Origin: Arcobacter suis CECT 7833
GTDB lineage: Bacteria > Campylobacterota > Campylobacteria > Campylobacterales > Arcobacteraceae
Length of the DNA stretch: 64,000 nt
Reading direction: 5' to 3'
Assembly (NCBI RefSeq): GCF_003544815.1
Contig: NZ_CP032100.1
Location: 1,798,001-1,862,000, forward strand
Position 1 is the first letter of the stretch; each line of letters begins with the position of its first letter. The notes beneath the pieces were generated by a model. That model saw nothing but the letters and a program-made list of their open reading frames with translations. It had not been told where the DNA came from and ran no database searches. The position numbers and the translations under genes were made by a program. Of this stretch, positions 56,500-64,000 are shown piece by piece.

Positions 56500-56922
56500 T
56501 TAATCTAGATTTTTATTTAAAAGAACAACTGAAGCTAATTGTGTTAACTCTTTTATATTTTCAGATGTAATTTGTGGATTATCTCCAATAACAGAACTAA
56601 ATATATCAGTAAAGTTTTCTCTTGCCCAAGTTCTTAATTCAGTGGCTGTCATATATTTTTTTGTAGAAATCACTTTACCTTTTTTACTAGTAACAGTAAC
56701 TTTTGCACTATCACTATTTTCAAAATTTCCTTTTATTCCATCATTATTTGAAATTTGATATGTAACTGTTGCATCATATAATTTTCCTTTTACAACTGAA
56801 CCATTATCAACTACTTTTCTTGGAAAGCCTGTTGCTTTAAAAAAACCATCCCATTGGTCAGCTAATAAATTAGTAATTCCAAAACTTATAAATAATAAAA
56901 TTAATATAAAATATTTTTTCAT
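56500..56922 (-). CDS. Secreted protein of unknown function
   Basis: A 140-residue protein with a signal peptide (1-21, cleavage after LLA). The mature part begins DQWDGFFKATGFPRKVVDNG, followed by a beta-rich charged region and a helical end (ITSENIKELTQLASVVLLNKN). I do not recognise the family. It starts 19 bases after the mnmE stop, so it could be the last gene of the rpmH-mnmE operon. Confidence 0.65.
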   Translation of the reverse strand: MKKYFILILLFISFGITNLLADQWDGFFKATGFPRKVVDNGSVVKGKLYDATVTYQISNNDGIKGNFENSDSAKVTVTSKKGKVISTKKYMTATELRTWARENFTDIFSSVIGDNPQITSENIKELTQLASVVLLNKNLD

Positions 56923-56941
56923 TTTTTTCCCTATTTAGTGA

Positions 56942-58282
56942 TTATTTACCTAAACAAAATTCACCAAACATAACATCCAACATTTGGTCATTTTCATAAG
57001 GTCTTGTAATTGACGAAATTTGTTCTAATGCTTCAGTTATATAATGAGCAAAAAATTCTAATTCGCCAGAATCAAGTGGATTCTTTGATAATTCTATATT
57101 ATAAAGTGTATTTTCAACAGATAAAATCTGTCTTTTTGAAATCAATGTCATCTCATCACTATGAGTATTTGAATCTAAAATAATTTCTATTTTTTTAATC
57201 AAAGGATTAATATCTTCTTTAGTTGATAACTCTATAAAATCATCTATTTTTGTTTTATCAAAAAGATTTTGTAAATCTGATTTATTTAAAACTTTTAAGA
57301 TTTGTTTATTAGAATTTTCTTCTATTAATTGAATTATTTTTTCATCTTCATCATCACAAACTTTACTATTATCAAATAAAGCTATTACAATATCTGCTTC
57401 ATTTATTGCTTGAATAGATTTTTCAATTCCTATTTTTTCTATAACATCACTTGCATCTCTAATTCCAGCAGTGTCCACAATCTTTATAATGTGTGTTCCA
57501 ATTTTTACAGACTCTTCAATAGTATCTCTTGTTGTTCCTGCAATATCTGAAATAATAGCTCGGTCATAGTTTAAAAGCTTATTTAAAAGTGAAGACTTAC
57601 CAACATTTGGTTTTCCAATGATTGCTACTTTAAAGCCTTCAATCATTCCCTCTCTTCTTCTACTTGCATCCAAAGTATTAGATAATTTTACGATTATTTT
57701 TTCCATTTTATTTTTGATTTGCTCAAAAATATCTTTTGGTAAATCATCTTCTGCATAATCAATTGAAACTTCTGTGTAAGCTAACATAAAAAGTAAATCT
57801 TCTCTTATTTCATTTACAAAATGAGTAAGTTCACCTTTTAGTTGTCTTGCCAATAATTTTACAGCATCTTCACTTCTGGCTTCTATAATTTTTGAAATTG
57901 CTTCTGCTTTTGTTAAATCTATTTTATTATTAAAAAAAGCTCGTTTTGAAAATTCTCCAGGATTTGCAATTCTAGCTCCATGTTTTAAAGCTTCATTTAC
58001 AAGCATATTTGCAATTGCAACTCCACCGTGACATTGAAACTCAATTACATCTTCACCTGTAAATGAGAATGGTGCTTTAAAATATATAACTAATGCTTCA
58101 TCTATTACTTCATTATTTATATCATACAATGAAGAAAGAGTTGCAAGTCTTGGTTGAAAAGTTGTTTTTTTTGAAATTTTTGTAGCAATTTCAAGAGCAT
58201 TAACTCCTGAAATTCTAACTATTGAAATAGAGCCAATTCCATTGGCTGTTGCAATTGCAACAATTGTAGCATCATCAAACAA
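56942..58282 (-). CDS. mnmE: tRNA modification GTPase MnmE
   Basis: A 446-residue GTPase that with MnmG installs the cmnm5 group on wobble uridine-34 of certain tRNAs. The N-terminal folate-binding domain reads DDATIVAIATANGIGSISIVRISG. The G domain has GKPNVGKSSLLNKLL near 222-236, DIAGTTRDTIEE and DTAGIRDA. The C-terminus ends CLGK, the family CxGK motif needed for catalysis. It starts two bases after jag. Confidence 0.96.
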   Translation of the reverse strand: MFDDATIVAIATANGIGSISIVRISGVNALEIATKISKKTTFQPRLATLSSLYDINNEVIDEALVIYFKAPFSFTGEDVIEFQCHGGVAIANMLVNEALKHGARIANPGEFSKRAFFNNKIDLTKAEAISKIIEARSEDAVKLLARQLKGELTHFVNEIREDLLFMLAYTEVSIDYAEDDLPKDIFEQIKNKMEKIIVKLSNTLDASRRREGMIEGFKVAIIGKPNVGKSSLLNKLLNYDRAIISDIAGTTRDTIEESVKIGTHIIKIVDTAGIRDASDVIEKIGIEKSIQAINEADIVIALFDNSKVCDDEDEKIIQLIEENSNKQILKVLNKSDLQNLFDKTKIDDFIELSTKEDINPLIKKIEIILDSNTHSDEMTLISKRQILSVENTLYNIELSKNPLDSGELEFFAHYITEALEQISSITRPYENDQMLDVMFGEFCLGK

Positions 58283-58284
58283 GA

Positions 58285-59157
58285 TTAAATTTCTCTTGCT
58301 CTATATTCATTAACAAGTACATATTTATCGCCTCTAACATTTGTTTTAACAGCAACATATTTGTCAGGAAACTCTTCTCTTAATTTTTTTAAAGCAATAT
58401 GAACTAAAATACCATCTAAAGGTTTAGTTTTAAATGTACCTTTTTCTTTTATTATTTCTATAATTGGTTCAAGATATGTATAAATTGCTTCTTCTTGATT
58501 TTTCAAAAATTGTGCAACTTCAAGTCTTAACATTAAGCCATATTTTTCATTTATCCAATTAAATAAAATATATGATAATGCTTTATATCTATAACCTTCT
58601 TTTCCAATTAATAAAGCTGAATCTTCACCTAAAAACTCAATATATAAAGTCTCTTCATCATAAAATTCAACATTAATTCTATCAAGGCAATAACAAGTAT
58701 TATCAAATAATAAATGAATCCCTTCTTCAACTTCTTTTAAAATTTTTTCTTTATCTTTTTTAATAATTATTTTTGAAATTTCACCTTGTGATTCTTCATA
58801 ATAAAATTTATCAAAAATTCTATCTTTAGATTCAACTTTTGGAACACAACATGAAGATTCATTTTTATCTTCTTTTTGTAAAAGATTTCTTTCTTCTTTT
58901 TGATTTGAATATTCAATTCTTTCTGATACTTCTTGAATTCTTACATCTTTGTTTTTAAAAATTTTTGTTTCTTGAACATATGTTCTACAATTATCTTTAA
59001 AACAAACTTGTATAATGGCATTTTTTTTACCAAAACCAAGAAAACCTTTACTTGGTTGTTGGATAACTTCTATTTCTAATTCAGTAATAGAACAATTAAA
59101 TTCCGCAGTGGCCAATTCATAGACCTTTTCTAGACAATTCGCTTCAAACTTTTTCAT
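58285..59157 (-). CDS. jag: Jag/KhpB-like RNA-binding protein
   Basis: A 290-residue protein with a Jag_N domain (1-50: FEANCLEKVYELATAEFNCSITELEIEVIQQPSKGFLGFGKKNA), a charged linker, a KH-type domain (about 145-215, with LLIGKEGYRYKALSYILFNWIN as the GxxG loop) and an R3H-like end. It binds RNA and affects envelope synthesis in other bacteria. It lies between yidC and mnmE as is typical. Confidence 0.88.
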   Translation of the reverse strand: MKKFEANCLEKVYELATAEFNCSITELEIEVIQQPSKGFLGFGKKNAIIQVCFKDNCRTYVQETKIFKNKDVRIQEVSERIEYSNQKEERNLLQKEDKNESSCCVPKVESKDRIFDKFYYEESQGEISKIIIKKDKEKILKEVEEGIHLLFDNTCYCLDRINVEFYDEETLYIEFLGEDSALLIGKEGYRYKALSYILFNWINEKYGLMLRLEVAQFLKNQEEAIYTYLEPIIEIIKEKGTFKTKPLDGILVHIALKKLREEFPDKYVAVKTNVRGDKYVLVNEYRAREI

Positions 59158-59166
59158 ATTAAGTTC

Positions 59167-60789
59167 CTAATTTTTTTCAGCTCTTTTTCTTTCGAATATA
59201 CTATTAATATAGTATTGTTGACCGATTGTAAATAAATTATTTATAAACCAGTATAACGTAAGTCCTGCTGGGAACCATAAGAAGAAGAATGTGAAAACAA
59301 CTGGTAAAAATTGGAATATTTTCTTTTGCATTTCATCTTGCATAGTATTTGGTGTAATTTTTTGTTGTAAAAACATTGTAACACCCATTAAAATAGGTAA
59401 AACAAAATATGGATCCATCTCAGCTAAATCGTGTACCCAGAAAATCCAATCTGCACCTTTTAATTCAATAGCATTTAATAAAACTCTATATATTGCAAAA
59501 AATACTGGAATTTGTAAAATTAATGGTAAACATCCACCCATTGGATTTGCACCATGTTTTTTATAAAGTTCCATCATATGCATAGATTGTTTTTGTTTAT
59601 CATCTTTATATTTAACTTGAATTTCTTTCATTTTTGGAGCTAAATCTTTTAACTTTTGCATAGATACCATACCTTTGTATGATAAAGGATAAAGTACTAA
59701 TTTAATCAAAATTGTTAAAATAACAATTGTCCAACCCCAATTTCCAACATAACCTTGAATAAATTGTAATAATAAAAACATTGGTTTTGCAATAAATGTA
59801 AACCAACCATAATCAATTACATCAATTAATTCAGGATTTAAAGCATTTAAATCTCGATGATTTTTAGGTCCAATAAATCCAGAAAAAGATACATCCGTTC
59901 CTCCATGAATAAATCCTTGTGGATTTGAAGAAGTATCCGGCATTAAAGTTACATTTAGTGATTTGTCAAAATTGTAAATAACTGTTGCATAATATCTATC
60001 AAAACTAGAGATAAATTTTGCTCCAACAATATTTTCATTTTTATCTGAATCACCATCTTCAATTGTTTTTAGTGTATTATCATTTAATTTTGATATAAAT
60101 CCATGAACTGCATACATATCAGCTAATACATTTGGTCTAAATCCATTTGTAATAAAAAACTGTTTGTCATTTGTCGCACTAACATTTAAATCATAATGTC
60201 CATCTGAATAAATAGTTAATTTTTTTGTTAAAACTGTTCCATTTAAATTTTGAGTTAAAATAAGTTCTTGAGTAGAAGTTGTAGCATCAACATTTGAAGA
60301 ACTTGCAATCACTGAAACTTTAAAAGCCTCTGTATTTAAATTTACATCTGCAAATCTAATTTCAAGTGGTCTTAATTGGTTTGCTTCAAATAGTTTAATT
60401 TGATTACCATTTTCGTCTTTATATTTCTCTTCAAGTAATGTAACTTGAGCAACTCTACCTAAATTATCAATTTCTATAATATTTTTAGCTGTTTTAATCA
60501 CAGAAACTATTTCAGAACTTGCCACAACTTTTGATGATAATGCATCAACTGATTTTGACATATTTACTGGATTACCATTTACATCAGTTGTTAGCATTTT
60601 TGCATCAAGTGCATTTACTTCTGGAGCAACATTTTGCTTTTGTGCTTGTTCTTGTTTAACAAGGGCTGCTTTGGCTTCTTGTTGTGGTTTTAAAACCAAA
60701 AACTCGTAAGCTATGAAAAATACAAAAACTACCAATGTCATAATTAACATTCGTTTTTGCATACCGTTATTTTGATTCATGTTGTTCAT
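59167..60789 (-). CDS. yidC: Membrane protein insertase YidC
   Basis: A 540-residue insertase. An N-terminal membrane helix is at about 12-30, then a large periplasmic beta-domain (about 50-330) as in Gram-negative YidC. The core has five helices from about 340 (YVGNWGWTIVILTILIKLVLYPLSYKGMVSMQKLKDLAPKMKEIQVKYKDDKQKQSMHMMELYKKHGANPMGGCLPLILQIPVFFAIYRVL), including the hydrophilic-groove Lys. The start overlaps yidD by 23 bases; a second ATG three codons later is possible. Confidence 0.96.
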   Translation of the reverse strand: MNNMNQNNGMQKRMLIMTLVVFVFFIAYEFLVLKPQQEAKAALVKQEQAQKQNVAPEVNALDAKMLTTDVNGNPVNMSKSVDALSSKVVASSEIVSVIKTAKNIIEIDNLGRVAQVTLLEEKYKDENGNQIKLFEANQLRPLEIRFADVNLNTEAFKVSVIASSSNVDATTSTQELILTQNLNGTVLTKKLTIYSDGHYDLNVSATNDKQFFITNGFRPNVLADMYAVHGFISKLNDNTLKTIEDGDSDKNENIVGAKFISSFDRYYATVIYNFDKSLNVTLMPDTSSNPQGFIHGGTDVSFSGFIGPKNHRDLNALNPELIDVIDYGWFTFIAKPMFLLLQFIQGYVGNWGWTIVILTILIKLVLYPLSYKGMVSMQKLKDLAPKMKEIQVKYKDDKQKQSMHMMELYKKHGANPMGGCLPLILQIPVFFAIYRVLLNAIELKGADWIFWVHDLAEMDPYFVLPILMGVTMFLQQKITPNTMQDEMQKKIFQFLPVVFTFFFLWFPAGLTLYWFINNLFTIGQQYYINSIFERKRAEKN

Positions 60790-61114
60790 TCTTTTTTTTC
60801 CACTCCCGATTCTTTACTACTAAATACTTACCATTTTCTAATGGAATATACCAATATTTTATTTTGATTTTTTCAAAATTGATATTTTGATTTGCGTTTA
60901 ACTTAATGATTGGATAATCAAATCCACCATCAAAAAGTTGATTACACTTTAATATTCGCGTTATTGTAAAATAAATCGCCTTAAAAAAAGTATTATTGTC
61001 CAATTGCCACAATGCATACTGGGAACAAGTTGGATAATATCTGCATGATCCGAAAGATAAAATTGTTAAATATTTTTGATAAAATCTTATCAAATATTTA
61101 AAAATTGTTTTCAT
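60767..61114 (-). CDS. yidD: YidD membrane insertion efficiency factor
   Basis: A 115-residue protein of the YidD family, which assists YidC. The signature is LIRFYQKYLTILSFGSCRYYPTCSQYALWQLD near 8-39 with the conserved Cys pair, then GGFDYPI. The C-terminal ~40 residues (Lys/Asn-rich, EWKKKNEQHESK) extend the family core. It overlaps rnpA by four bases (ATGA) and yidC by 23, so the three are tightly coupled. Confidence 0.92.
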   Translation of the reverse strand: MKTIFKYLIRFYQKYLTILSFGSCRYYPTCSQYALWQLDNNTFFKAIYFTITRILKCNQLFDGGFDYPIIKLNANQNINFEKIKIKYWYIPLENGKYLVVKNREWKKKNEQHESK

Positions 61115-61446
61115 TGTAAGACTTCTAATCTTTTTAATGCAAAATCAAAATCTTTTTTTAACTGTAGAAAATTTTTATCATGTAGTTCAATTTTTGCAAC
61201 AAATATATAATTACCAATTAATAATTGTTTTTCATAAGAAGCAAATAAAGCACGCATTCTTCTTCTTGCTTTATTTCTATTCACAGCATTTCCTACTTTT
61301 TTTGAAGTAACAAAAGCAGCTTTTAATGTAGGGCTAGAACTAAAAAAAGCGACAAAGCTGGTGGTGTGCCATCTTTTGCCGCTTTTATATAGTTTGTTAA
61401 AGTCTCTCGAACTATTAAGTCGATGTTCTTTATTTAAACAGCTAAT
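61111..61446 (-). CDS. rnpA: Ribonuclease P protein component, non-standard ATT start
   Basis: A protein of 111 residues that helps the RNase P RNA cleave tRNA 5' leaders. The RnpA motif is intact ([24 protein letters not shown] near 48-71), as is the N-terminal [24 protein letters not shown]. No ATG, GTG or TTG gives this region: the first GTG lies inside the core at about residue 55. The best start is ATT 61446, with AAAGG nine bases upstream, placing the first 13 bases inside rpmH in another frame. ATT as a start is known for infC and a few others. The frame is unbroken to TGA, which overlaps the yidD ATG. Confidence 0.85.
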   Translation of the reverse strand: MSCLNKEHRLNSSRDFNKLYKSGKRWHTTSFVAFFSSSPTLKAAFVTSKKVGNAVNRNKARRRMRALFASYEKQLLIGNYIFVAKIELHDKNFLQLKKDFDFALKRLEVLQ

Positions 61447-61568
61447 TTATGTCTACCTTTAGCTCTTCTTGCGTTAATAACTCTTCTACCATTTTTAGTA
61501 GCCATTCTTACTCTGAACCCGTGAGTTCTTTTTCTTGGAGTATTGTGTGGTTGATACGTTCTTTTCAT
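61434..61568 (-). CDS. rpmH: Ribosomal protein bL34
   Basis: A 44-residue, very basic large-subunit protein: it begins [22 protein letters not shown] and ends GRHKLAV, the standard family sequence. AGAGGA precedes the ATG. It heads the rpmH-rnpA-yidD-yidC-jag-mnmE operon, and its last codons overlap the rnpA start. Confidence 0.97.
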   Translation of the reverse strand: MKRTYQPHNTPRKRTHGFRVRMATKNGRRVINARRAKGRHKLAV

Positions 61569-61604
61569 CTTAGATTTCCTCTATATTCACTAAATAAGTT
61601 GGGG

Positions 61605-61610
61605 ATTATA
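61605..61610 (-). promoter_or_regulatory. -10 box of the rpmH operon
   Basis: Minus-strand TATAAT lies 36 bases before the rpmH ATG, between it and the clpB stop. The -35 is not clear. Confidence 0.5.
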
Positions 61611-61633
61611 GTTAAAACTTACTTAAATATTCT

Positions 61634-64000
61634 TTAGTTTATTTTAACAATTACTTCATTATCTACAACATCAAAGTCAATAGTGCTTCCTTCACCTATT
61701 TTATCTTCTAAAATTAAATCAGCTAATTTATCTTCAACTATCTCATAAATAGCACGTTTTAATGGTCTTGCACCATAAACTGGATCAAATCCAATTTTTG
61801 CAATATACTCTTTTGCATTTTGTGTTAAAGAAATTTTTATATCTTTTTCTTCAACTTTTTTCTTAATATTATTAAATAAAATATCTACAATATTTGTAAT
61901 TGCGGCTAAATTTAATTGCTCAAAAATTACAATATCATCAAGTCTATTTAGAAATTCTGGTCTAAAATGATTTTTTAATTCATTTAAAACAGCTTTTCTT
62001 CTCTCTTCTTTATCAGAAATTTCAATTATTCTTGCACTTCCAATATTTGAAGTTAAAATAATAATTGTATTTTTAAAATCAACTGTTACACCTTTGTTAT
62101 CAGTTAATCTTCCATCATCTAAAACTTGTAATAAAATATTAAATACATCAGGATGAGCTTTTTCAACCTCATCAAATAAAATTACACTATAAGGTTTTCT
62201 TCTAACAGCCTCTGTTAATTGACCGCCCTCTTCGTACCCAACATAACCTGGAGCTGCACCTACAAGTCTTGAAACAGCGTGTTTTTCCATATATTCACTC
62301 ATATCAAATCTAATAAGTGATTTTGGGTCATCAAATAAGAATTTTGCTAAAGTTTTTGCACTTTCAGTTTTTCCAACTCCAGTTGGTCCTAAAAATAAGA
62401 AACTTCCAATTGGTCTATTCGTTTCACTTAGTCCAGCTTTATTTCTTTTTATTGCTCGGCTAATTGCTTTTAATGCTTCATCTTGTCCTATTACATCTTT
62501 TTTTAGAACTTCTTCAACCATTAAAACTTTTTGTTTTTCTGAGTCCATCATTTTATTAACAGGAATTCCTGTCCATCTTGAAACAATACTTGCAATTGCT
62601 TCTTCATCAACAGAATTTCTTAAAAGAGTTCCCTCTTTTTGCATTCTTTTCCATTTTTCTTCATTCTCTTTTATTTTTGCTTCTAAAGTTGGAATTTCTC
62701 CATACTCTATTTGAGCTGCTTTTTCAAAGTTTGATTCTCGTTTTGCGATATTTGCTCTATTTTTTAATTCATCAATTTTTACTTTTAACTCACTTGTTAT
62801 GTTAAAAGTCTCTTTTTCATTTGCAAATCTTGCTTCTAAATTTTGTTTTTCTTCATTTTTATCGGCAAGTTCTTTTTCTATTTGAACAATTCTTTCTTCA
62901 TTTTTTTTGCCCTCTTCCATTTTTAGAGCTTCTTTTTCAACATTTAAAGTTTGAATCTCTCTTTTTATAGAAGATAAGGCATTTGGTTCACTCTCAATTT
63001 GCATTTTAAGTTCAGCCGCTGCTTCATCTATTAAGTCAATTGCTTTATCTGGTAAAAATCTATCTGTAATGTATCTATTTGATAATTTTGCAGCTGCAAC
63101 CAATGCACTATCATTTATAGTTACATTATGGTGAGTTTCAAGTTTTTCTTTTATTCCTCTTAATATTTGCAAAGCTTCATTAACACTTGGTTCATTTACA
63201 TTTATTGGTTGAAATCTTCTTTGCATTGCTGTATCTTTTTCAAAATACTTTCTATACTCTTTTAAAGTTGTTGCACCAATTGTATGTAATTCACCCCTTG
63301 CTAATGATGGTTTTAAAATATTAGCTGCATCCATAGAACCTTCACTTGCACCTGCTCCAATGATTGTGTGAATCTCATCAATAAATAAAATTATATTTCC
63401 AGCTTTTTTAACTTCATCAATAACTGATTTTAGTCTATCTTCAAATTCACCTCTATATTTTGCACCTGCAATCATTGAACTCATATCTAAAGTAATTACT
63501 CTTTTATTTAATAGTGATGTAGGAACATCTTTATTTACTATTTTTTGAGCAAGACCTTCAGCGATTGCTGTTTTTCCAGTTCCTGGTTCTCCAATTAAAA
63601 TTGGATTGTTTTTTGTTTTTCTAATTAAGATTTGCATCATTCTGCTGATTTGTTCATCTCTTCCAATAACTGGGTCAAGAAGTCCATCAATTGCTTTTTT
63701 ATTTAAATCTATTCCATATTTATTTAAAGCTTCAAGATTTTCATCTCCACTATTACTATCAATAGTTTTCCCAGCACGCATTGCTTCAAGTTCTTTTTTT
63801 GCTTCTTTTAAATCTACATATTTTCCTAATACATCTTTGATTACAGAAGAATCAAGATTTGAAATAAGCCATGTATCAACAGCTATAAATTTATCTCCAA
63901 AACTTGCCATTAATCCTTCTGCATTTTGTAAGGAAGAAAGAAGATTTCTTGATAATTTTATACTCTCTTTTGTAACACTTGAAACACTTGCTAGTTTTGA
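61634..64000 (-). CDS. clpB: ClpB disaggregase, partial at the right edge
   Basis: A 788-codon fragment of the AAA+ chaperone ClpB; the frame stays open to 64000, so the start lies beyond the window (family length about 857). The first visible residues ([23 protein letters not shown]) belong to the N-domain. NBD1 has GEPGTGKT, Walker [10 protein letters not shown] and [11 protein letters not shown]. The middle coiled-coil domain spans about 370-500 ([26 protein letters not shown]). NBD2 has [15 protein letters not shown] and [13 protein letters not shown]. It rescues aggregated proteins with DnaK. Confidence 0.95.
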   Translation of the reverse strand, partial: SKLASVSSVTKESIKLSRNLLSSLQNAEGLMASFGDKFIAVDTWLISNLDSSVIKDVLGKYVDLKEAKKELEAMRAGKTIDSNSGDENLEALNKYGIDLNKKAIDGLLDPVIGRDEQISRMMQILIRKTKNNPILIGEPGTGKTAIAEGLAQKIVNKDVPTSLLNKRVITLDMSSMIAGAKYRGEFEDRLKSVIDEVKKAGNIILFIDEIHTIIGAGASEGSMDAANILKPSLARGELHTIGATTLKEYRKYFEKDTAMQRRFQPINVNEPSVNEALQILRGIKEKLETHHNVTINDSALVAAAKLSNRYITDRFLPDKAIDLIDEAAAELKMQIESEPNALSSIKREIQTLNVEKEALKMEEGKKNEERIVQIEKELADKNEEKQNLEARFANEKETFNITSELKVKIDELKNRANIAKRESNFEKAAQIEYGEIPTLEAKIKENEEKWKRMQKEGTLLRNSVDEEAIASIVSRWTGIPVNKMMDSEKQKVLMVEEVLKKDVIGQDEALKAISRAIKRNKAGLSETNRPIGSFLFLGPTGVGKTESAKTLAKFLFDDPKSLIRFDMSEYMEKHAVSRLVGAAPGYVGYEEGGQLTEAVRRKPYSVILFDEVEKAHPDVFNILLQVLDDGRLTDNKGVTVDFKNTIIILTSNIGSARIIEISDKEERRKAVLNELKNHFRPEFLNRLDDIVIFEQLNLAAITNIVDILFNNIKKKVEEKDIKISLTQNAKEYIAKIGFDPVYGARPLKRAIYEIVEDKLADLILEDKIGEGSTIDFDVVDNEVIVKIN

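Overview
The window is AT-rich bacterial chromosome (about three quarters A+T by eye) with densely packed genes, most of them on the minus strand. Gene content and order point to Campylobacterota, most likely the Arcobacter/Aliarcobacter group. The main pointers are the block birA-parA-parB-atpF'-atpF-atpH-atpA-atpG-atpD-atpC-tolQ-tolR-tolA-tolB-pal-cpoB-slyD-fabD-mtnN, an ATP synthase with b and b' subunits and no a or c genes alongside, a dnaG/rnc/aroC neighbourhood, and an rpmH-rnpA-yidD-yidC-jag-mnmE operon. I saw no rRNA, tRNA, CRISPR array, prophage, insertion sequence or integron. The genus is my inference from this content.

Layout. 1-9 kb is accessory: a membrane c-di-GMP enzyme (GGDEF+EAL) with a periplasmic haem-c motif, an orphan SagB-type oxidoreductase, a small porin-like protein, ybaK, a flavodoxin operon behind two Fur-like boxes, an AlkC-like DNA repair protein, a decayed gene fragment, and a DJ-1/PfpI protein preceded by a strongly structured intergenic region. 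9-13 kb is an iron-uptake signalling unit: ECF sigma factor (fecI type), anti-sigma (fecR type) and a TonB-dependent receptor with an STN signalling domain, again with Fur-like boxes. 13-27 kb carries agmatinase, a short 2-isopropylmalate synthase with a candidate leader peptide, an AraC regulator, Fe-superoxide dismutase, Mn-pyrophosphatase, a periplasmic yceI/metallo-beta-lactamase pair divergent from a MarR gene, and an aspartate/asparagine and alanine/sodium symport region with a two-component system.

27-50 kb is conserved core: mtnN-fabD, slyD, the Tol-Pal envelope genes, the F1 and peripheral-stalk genes of ATP synthase, parAB, birA, an auxin-efflux-type carrier, fmt-proB-obgE, rpmA-rplU, ridA and dnaG. 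49.5-64 kb holds a LapB-like TPR protein, rnc, aroC, a lipoprotein, a DacA-type carboxypeptidase, htpX, a 5'-nucleotidase, sixA, the mnmE-jag-yidC-yidD-rnpA-rpmH operon and clpB, which runs off the right edge.

The window is mostly ordinary housekeeping chromosome. I did not find a convincing undescribed multi-gene system. The observations most worth following are: a 20-residue leader peptide with a Phe/Leu-rich end upstream of leuA; rnpA, which can only reach full length from a non-standard ATT start inside rpmH; a region of mutually exclusive RNA helices between the TonB receptor and the PfpI gene; a predicted leaderless marR transcript; a Fur-box-controlled operon joining an unknown protein to flavodoxin; and compact palindromes that contain both stop codons of convergent gene pairs.
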